64,000 nucleotides of DNA. Source: Herbaspirillum hiltneri N3 (GTDB taxonomy: Bacteria; Pseudomonadota; Gammaproteobacteria; Burkholderiales; Burkholderiaceae_D). Both the position numbers and the translations under genes were made by a program. The notes beneath the pieces were generated by a model. That model worked only from the letters and a program-made list of their open reading frames with translations, had not been told where the DNA came from and did no database searches. This document shows, piece after piece, positions 60,266-64,000 of this stretch (positions are counted from its first letter, which is position 1; each line of letters starts with the position of its first letter). Location of the stretch: contig NZ_CP011409.1 in the NCBI RefSeq assembly GCF_001267925.1, positions 2,108,001-2,172,000 of the forward strand, read 5' to 3'.

Positions 60266-62320
60266 ATGACAGCACAATCCACACTCTTGCAAAGCTACAT
60301 CGGCGGCCGCTGGATCGGTTCCACCGCCGCGACGCCGCTCAACAGCGCCGTCAATGGCCGTCTGATCGCTTCCACGCATGCCGAGAGCATCGACTTCGAC
60401 GAAGCCGTGACCTATGCGCGCAAACAGGGATTGCCGGCATTGCTGGCACTCGATTTCCAGCAGCGCGCGGGCATCCTGCGCGCGCTCGCCAAATACCTCA
60501 ACGAACACAAGGAACAGCTCTACGCCGTCTCCGCGCACACCGGCGCCACGCGCGCCGACAGCTGGATCGACATCGAGGGCGGTTCCGGCACCTTGTTCGC
60601 CTACGCCAGCGTGGGCGGCAACGAATTCCCGTCCGGCAATCTGGTGCATGAAGGTCCGGCCATCCCGCTGGGCAAGCAAGGCAAGTTCGCCGGCACGCAC
60701 ATCCTGGTGCCGCGCGGCGGCGTCGCCGTGCACATCAACGCCTTCAATTTCCCGGTCTGGGGCATGCTCGAAAAATTCGCGCCGACCTTCCTCGCCGGCA
60801 TGCCGTGCCTGATCAAGCCGGCCACCGCGACCAGCTACCTCACGGAAGCGGCGGTGCGCCTGATCAATGCCTCCGGCCTGCTGCCGGCCGGCAGCCTGCA
60901 GCTGATCATTGGCGGCACCGGCGATCTGCTGGACCGCCTGCAAGGCCAGGATGTGGTGACCTTCACCGGTTCGGCCGACACCGCCGCCAAGCTGCGCGTG
61001 CATCCGAACCTGATCCGCCAGTCGATTCCGTTCAACGCGGAGGCCGACTCGCTCAATTGCGCCATCCTCGGTCCCGACGTCACGCCGGACGACGAAGAGT
61101 TCGACCTGTTCGTCAAGGAAGTGGCGCGCGAGATGACCACCAAGGCCGGCCAGAAGTGCACCGCGATCCGTCGCGCCATCGTGCCGCGCCAACATATCGA
61201 CGCCGTCGCCGAGCGCCTGCGCGCGCGCCTGGCCAAGACCGTGGTCGGCGATCCCGCGCTGGAACAGGTGCGCATGGGGCCGCTGGCGTCCAAGGCGCAA
61301 CAGCATGACGTGGCCGAACGCCTGGCCCTGCTCAAGGCTGGCAATGAACAGATCTTCGGCGCCGGCGACGGTTTCAGCCCGGTCGGCGATGCGGTCGGCG
61401 AGGGCGCCTTCTTTGCGCCGACGCTGCTGCTGTGCCGGGACGGCGTCGCCAATCCGGCGGTGCATGATGTCGAAGCCTTTGGCCCGGTCAGCACGCTGAT
61501 TGCCTATGACGACTTCGACGCTGCGCTGGACCTGGCTGCACGCGGCCGCGGCAGCCTGGTCGGCAGCCTCGTGACGCACGATCCCAAGGTCGCCGCCAAG
61601 GCGATCCCCATCGCCGCCGCATGGCACGGACGCTTGCTGATCCTCGACCGTGAAGCGGCGGTGGAATCCACCGGTCATGGTTCTCCCTTGCCGCAACTCA
61701 AGCACGGCGGCCCCGGCCGCGCCGGCGGCGGTGAAGAACTGGGCGGCGCACGCGCCGTCAAGCACTACCTGCAACGTGCGGCGGTGCAAGGTTCGCCCAC
61801 CATGCTGGCTGCCGTCACCGGCGAACACGTGCGCGGCGCGGCGGTGCGCGAATCGGACATCCATCCGTTCCGCCATCACTTCGAAGACCTGCAGATCGGC
61901 GACTCGCTGCTGACTCATCGCCGCACCGTCAGCGAAGCCGACATCGTCAATTTCGGCGGCTTGTCGGGCGACTACTTCTACATGCACTTCGACGAGATCG
62001 CCGCCAGGGAATCGCCGTTCGGCAAACGCATCGCGCATGGCTACTTCGTGTTGTCGGCTGCGGCCGGGCTGTTCGTCTCGCCGGCCCCGGGTCCGGTGCT
62101 GGCCAACTACGGCCTCGACACGCTGCGCTTCGTCAAGCCGGTCGGCATCGGCGACACCATCCGCGCGCGCCTGACCTGCAAACGCAAGATCGACCGCAAC
62201 AAGAAGGACGCCAACGGCGTCGGCCAGGGCGTGGTCGCATGGGACGTCGAAGTGACCAACCAGGACGGTGAACTGGTGGCGTCGTACGACATCCTGACGC
62301 TGGTCGCCAAGAAGAATTGA
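60266..62320 (+). CDS. paaZ: Bifunctional oxepin-CoA hydrolase / semialdehyde dehydrogenase PaaZ
   Basis: A 684-aa fusion. The N-terminal aldehyde dehydrogenase has E259 (FNAEADSLN) and the nucleophile C298 (TKAGQKCTAIRR), each three residues after the E. coli positions. The C-terminal MaoC-type hydratase (about 535-684) has LSGDYFYMHFDE and GKRIAHGYFV with the catalytic Asp and His. It opens the oxepin ring and oxidises the resulting aldehyde. Full length and both active sites intact. Confidence 0.93.
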   Translation: MTAQSTLLQSYIGGRWIGSTAATPLNSAVNGRLIASTHAESIDFDEAVTYARKQGLPALLALDFQQRAGILRALAKYLNEHKEQLYAVSAHTGATRADSWIDIEGGSGTLFAYASVGGNEFPSGNLVHEGPAIPLGKQGKFAGTHILVPRGGVAVHINAFNFPVWGMLEKFAPTFLAGMPCLIKPATATSYLTEAAVRLINASGLLPAGSLQLIIGGTGDLLDRLQGQDVVTFTGSADTAAKLRVHPNLIRQSIPFNAEADSLNCAILGPDVTPDDEEFDLFVKEVAREMTTKAGQKCTAIRRAIVPRQHIDAVAERLRARLAKTVVGDPALEQVRMGPLASKAQQHDVAERLALLKAGNEQIFGAGDGFSPVGDAVGEGAFFAPTLLLCRDGVANPAVHDVEAFGPVSTLIAYDDFDAALDLAARGRGSLVGSLVTHDPKVAAKAIPIAAAWHGRLLILDREAAVESTGHGSPLPQLKHGGPGRAGGGEELGGARAVKHYLQRAAVQGSPTMLAAVTGEHVRGAAVRESDIHPFRHHFEDLQIGDSLLTHRRTVSEADIVNFGGLSGDYFYMHFDEIAARESPFGKRIAHGYFVLSAAAGLFVSPAPGPVLANYGLDTLRFVKPVGIGDTIRARLTCKRKIDRNKKDANGVGQGVVAWDVEVTNQDGELVASYDILTLVAKKN

Positions 62321-62510
62321 TCTTCGCAATACCGGGCAACACCGGCAATACCAGATAACAAAAAGCCTGCGGCGGCGCTCCCGATTTTTCGGAAACGCGC
62401 ACGCAGGGCGGAAGGCGGCGGTCGCGATCGATTGACCTGTCGACATCGCCTTCCACAATACTATTTCAATCTGCACGGCGCGCGCCGCCGTGCACCCAAG
62501 GAGGATGGAC

Positions 62511-63563
62511 GTGGACGCAAGTATCTTTGCGGTCCTGGTGCAAGACGGCATTACGACGGGCGCAATTTACGCCTTGCTGTCGTTGGCATTGGTACTGGTT
62601 TTTTCGGTGACGCGAGTCATCTTGTTGCCGCAAGGCGAATTCGTTGCCTTCGGCGCACTGACCCTGGCGGCAATCCAGGCCGGCCAGGCGCCCCAGAGTG
62701 CGCTGCTGATGGTGGCGCTGGGCGTGGCGACCATCTTCTGCGAAGTGGCCGGCAACCTGCGCCGTGCCGATCGCCGCGGCAAGCTGCTTGGCCGGTTGCC
62801 GCTACTGGCGGGTAAATACCTGCTGTTTCCGATTGCCGTCTACGCCGTGACGCTGACTGTCCCGCTCAAGGATCTGCCGATGCTGGTGCAGATCGCGCTG
62901 GCACTGGCCATCGTCGTGCCGATGGGACCGATGGTATATCGCCTGGCCTACCAGCCGCTGGCGCATGCCAGTATCCTGGTGCTGCTGATCGTCTCGCTCG
63001 GCGTGCATCTGGCGATGGTCGGCCTGGGCCTGCTGATGTTCGGTCCGGAAGGCTCTAACACCTTGCCCTTCACCGATGCACAATTCGCCATGGGCGAGAT
63101 GACCGTCTCGGGCCAGAGCCTGATCGTGATCGGCACCGTGGTCGCGCTGATCGTCGGCATCTATTTCTACTTCGAACGCACGCTGTCCGGCAAAGCCCTG
63201 CGCGCCACCGCCGTCAACCGCCTGGGCGCACGCCTGGTCGGCATCGGCACCAACCAGGCCGGCAAGCTGTCGTTCACCTTGAGCGCCGGCATCGGCGCGC
63301 TGTGCGGCATCCTGATTGCGCCGTTCACGATCATCAATTACGAATCGGGCTTCCTGATTGCGCTCAAGGGTTTCGTCGGCGCCATCTTCGGCGGCCTGGC
63401 CAGCTATCCGATTGCCGCCGCCGGCGCGGTCGGCATCGGCCTGATCGAGAGCTTCTCCTCGTTCTGGGCCAGCTCGTTCAAGGACCTCATCGTCTTCACG
63501 GTGATCATCCCCGTCTTGCTGTGGCGCTCGCTCACCAGCAATCACGTCGATGAAGAAGCCTGA
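62511..63563 (+). CDS. livH: LivH-type branched-chain/aromatic acid ABC permease
   Basis: A 350-aa polytopic permease (ALLSLALVLVFSVTRVILLP, LLIVSLGVHLAMVGLGLLMF, GIGALCGILIAPF). It is about 55 residues longer than typical LivH, with an insert around 75-125. I favour the GTG at 62511, six bases after AAGGAGG; the ATG at 62505 abuts that site. It forms the membrane channel with the livM product. Confidence 0.85.
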   Translation: MDASIFAVLVQDGITTGAIYALLSLALVLVFSVTRVILLPQGEFVAFGALTLAAIQAGQAPQSALLMVALGVATIFCEVAGNLRRADRRGKLLGRLPLLAGKYLLFPIAVYAVTLTVPLKDLPMLVQIALALAIVVPMGPMVYRLAYQPLAHASILVLLIVSLGVHLAMVGLGLLMFGPEGSNTLPFTDAQFAMGEMTVSGQSLIVIGTVVALIVGIYFYFERTLSGKALRATAVNRLGARLVGIGTNQAGKLSFTLSAGIGALCGILIAPFTIINYESGFLIALKGFVGAIFGGLASYPIAAAGAVGIGLIESFSSFWASSFKDLIVFTVIIPVLLWRSLTSNHVDEEA

Positions 63564-63573
63564 GGTGGAACAC

Positions 63574-64000
63574 ATGAAAAACAAATTCGTTTTCTCGGCC
63601 GCTCTTTCTACGATTGCGCCTGTCGTCCTTCTGTTGCTGGTGCTGGCTTTGCCGTTCCTGTCAGTGCCGCCGTTCTGGATCACGCTGTTATCTTATGTCG
63701 GCCTGTACAGCATCGTCGCGCTCGGCCTCGTGATGCTGACCGGTGTTGCCGGCCTGACCTCGTTCGGCCAGGCTGCATTCGTCGGCATCGGTGCTTACAC
63801 CACTGCTTACGTCACCACGCAATTCGGCTTGTCGCCGTGGATCGGCCTGCTGGCCGGACTGCTCATCACGGGCGTCTCGGCGTTGCTGATCGGCGCGGTG
63901 ACGATGCGCATCTCGGGCCATTTCCTGCCGCTGTCGACCATCGCCTGGGGCTTGTCGCTGTACTTCCTGTTCGGCAACCTGGAGAGCCTGGGCAAGTACG
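63574..64000 (+). CDS. livM: LivM-type ABC permease, N-terminal part
   Basis: The gene runs off the right edge; 142 codons are present. Start ATG at 63574 follows GAGGTGGAA, ten bases after the livH stop. It shows several membrane spans (VVLLLLVLALPFLSVPPFW, YVGLYSIVALGLVMLTG) and the LivM hallmark GLTSFGQAAFVGIGAYT. Confidence 0.88.
   Translation, partial: MKNKFVFSAALSTIAPVVLLLLVLALPFLSVPPFWITLLSYVGLYSIVALGLVMLTGVAGLTSFGQAAFVGIGAYTTAYVTTQFGLSPWIGLLAGLLITGVSALLIGAVTMRISGHFLPLSTIAWGLSLYFLFGNLESLGKY

Noticed and set aside
1..64000. CRISPR arrays, rRNA genes, complete tRNA genes
   Set aside because: None were recognised; no regular direct repeats with spacers and no full cloverleaf sequence were seen by eye.

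Overview
The window is high-GC proteobacterial DNA, most likely from a plant-associated betaproteobacterium of the Herbaspirillum type (Oxalobacteraceae). This is inferred from a Pseudomonas syringae-style (Hrp1) type III secretion cluster lying next to a complete-looking phenylacetate (paa) catabolic cluster with betaproteobacterial features (PaaN plus PaaZ, TetR-type PaaR). No rRNA or tRNA gene was seen, so the genus is an inference.

Left edge (1-3000): the start of a BMP-family ABC transporter binding protein faces a GntR/FCD regulator across an intergenic region with three copies of a palindromic operator-like motif. A small membrane protein follows, then a 32-bp copy of the 3' end of ssrA (tmRNA), which looks like an integration site, and a decayed IS110-type transposase.

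Type III effector and accessory block (3-15 kb): a 1242-aa protein without a recognisable family, a Hanks-type protein kinase, and an operon of two CesT-like chaperones, a 621-aa protein and a phosphoribosyltransferase-like protein. A PilT-type ATPase and an atypical OmpR-family regulator follow.

Type IVb pilus block (14.8-24.7 kb): a minus-strand operon resembling the R64/IncI thin pilus (PilL, PilN secretin, PilO, PilP, PilQ ATPase, PilR, PilS pilin, PilM, PilV, PilT transglycosylase). It lies downstream of the T3SS secretin gene and in the same orientation.

T3SS core (25.2-43.6 kb, all minus): transcription order is sctV, four accessory genes, sctD-N-O-P-Q-R-S-T-U, a Cys-rich protein, then sctI-J-K-L-hrpF-hrpG-sctC. 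This is the P. syringae hrp order. Motifs matching the HrpL hrp box (GGAACC-N15/16-CNACNNA) precede sctI, sctD and the chaperone operon, with a near match before the kinase gene, so the island looks HrpL-controlled. hrpL itself is not in the window.

Breakpoints (43.56 and 45.74 kb): sctV lacks its first ~200 codons and is joined head-on to a GGDEF-EAL gene that has also lost its 5' end. Convergent to that gene is a secreted-protein gene without its 5' end, joined directly to paaK, which keeps only its first ~121 codons. These are two illegitimate joints 2.2 kb apart, either real rearrangements or assembly chimeras. They would leave both the T3SS export gate and phenylacetate-CoA ligase broken here.

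Phenylacetate block (45.7-64 kb): the minus-strand operon paaY-A-B-C-D-E-N-G-H-I, then a penicillin G acylase gene and truncated paaK. Divergent are paaR (TetR), a LivK-type binding protein, paaZ, livH and the start of livM. A 14-bp palindrome sits inside a consensus sigma-70 promoter between the two arms. The logic is uptake or release of phenylacetate (ABC transporter, acylase), CoA activation, epoxidation (PaaABCDE), isomerisation and ring opening (PaaG, PaaZ/PaaN), then beta-oxidation (PaaH), with PaaI and PaaY as thioesterases.
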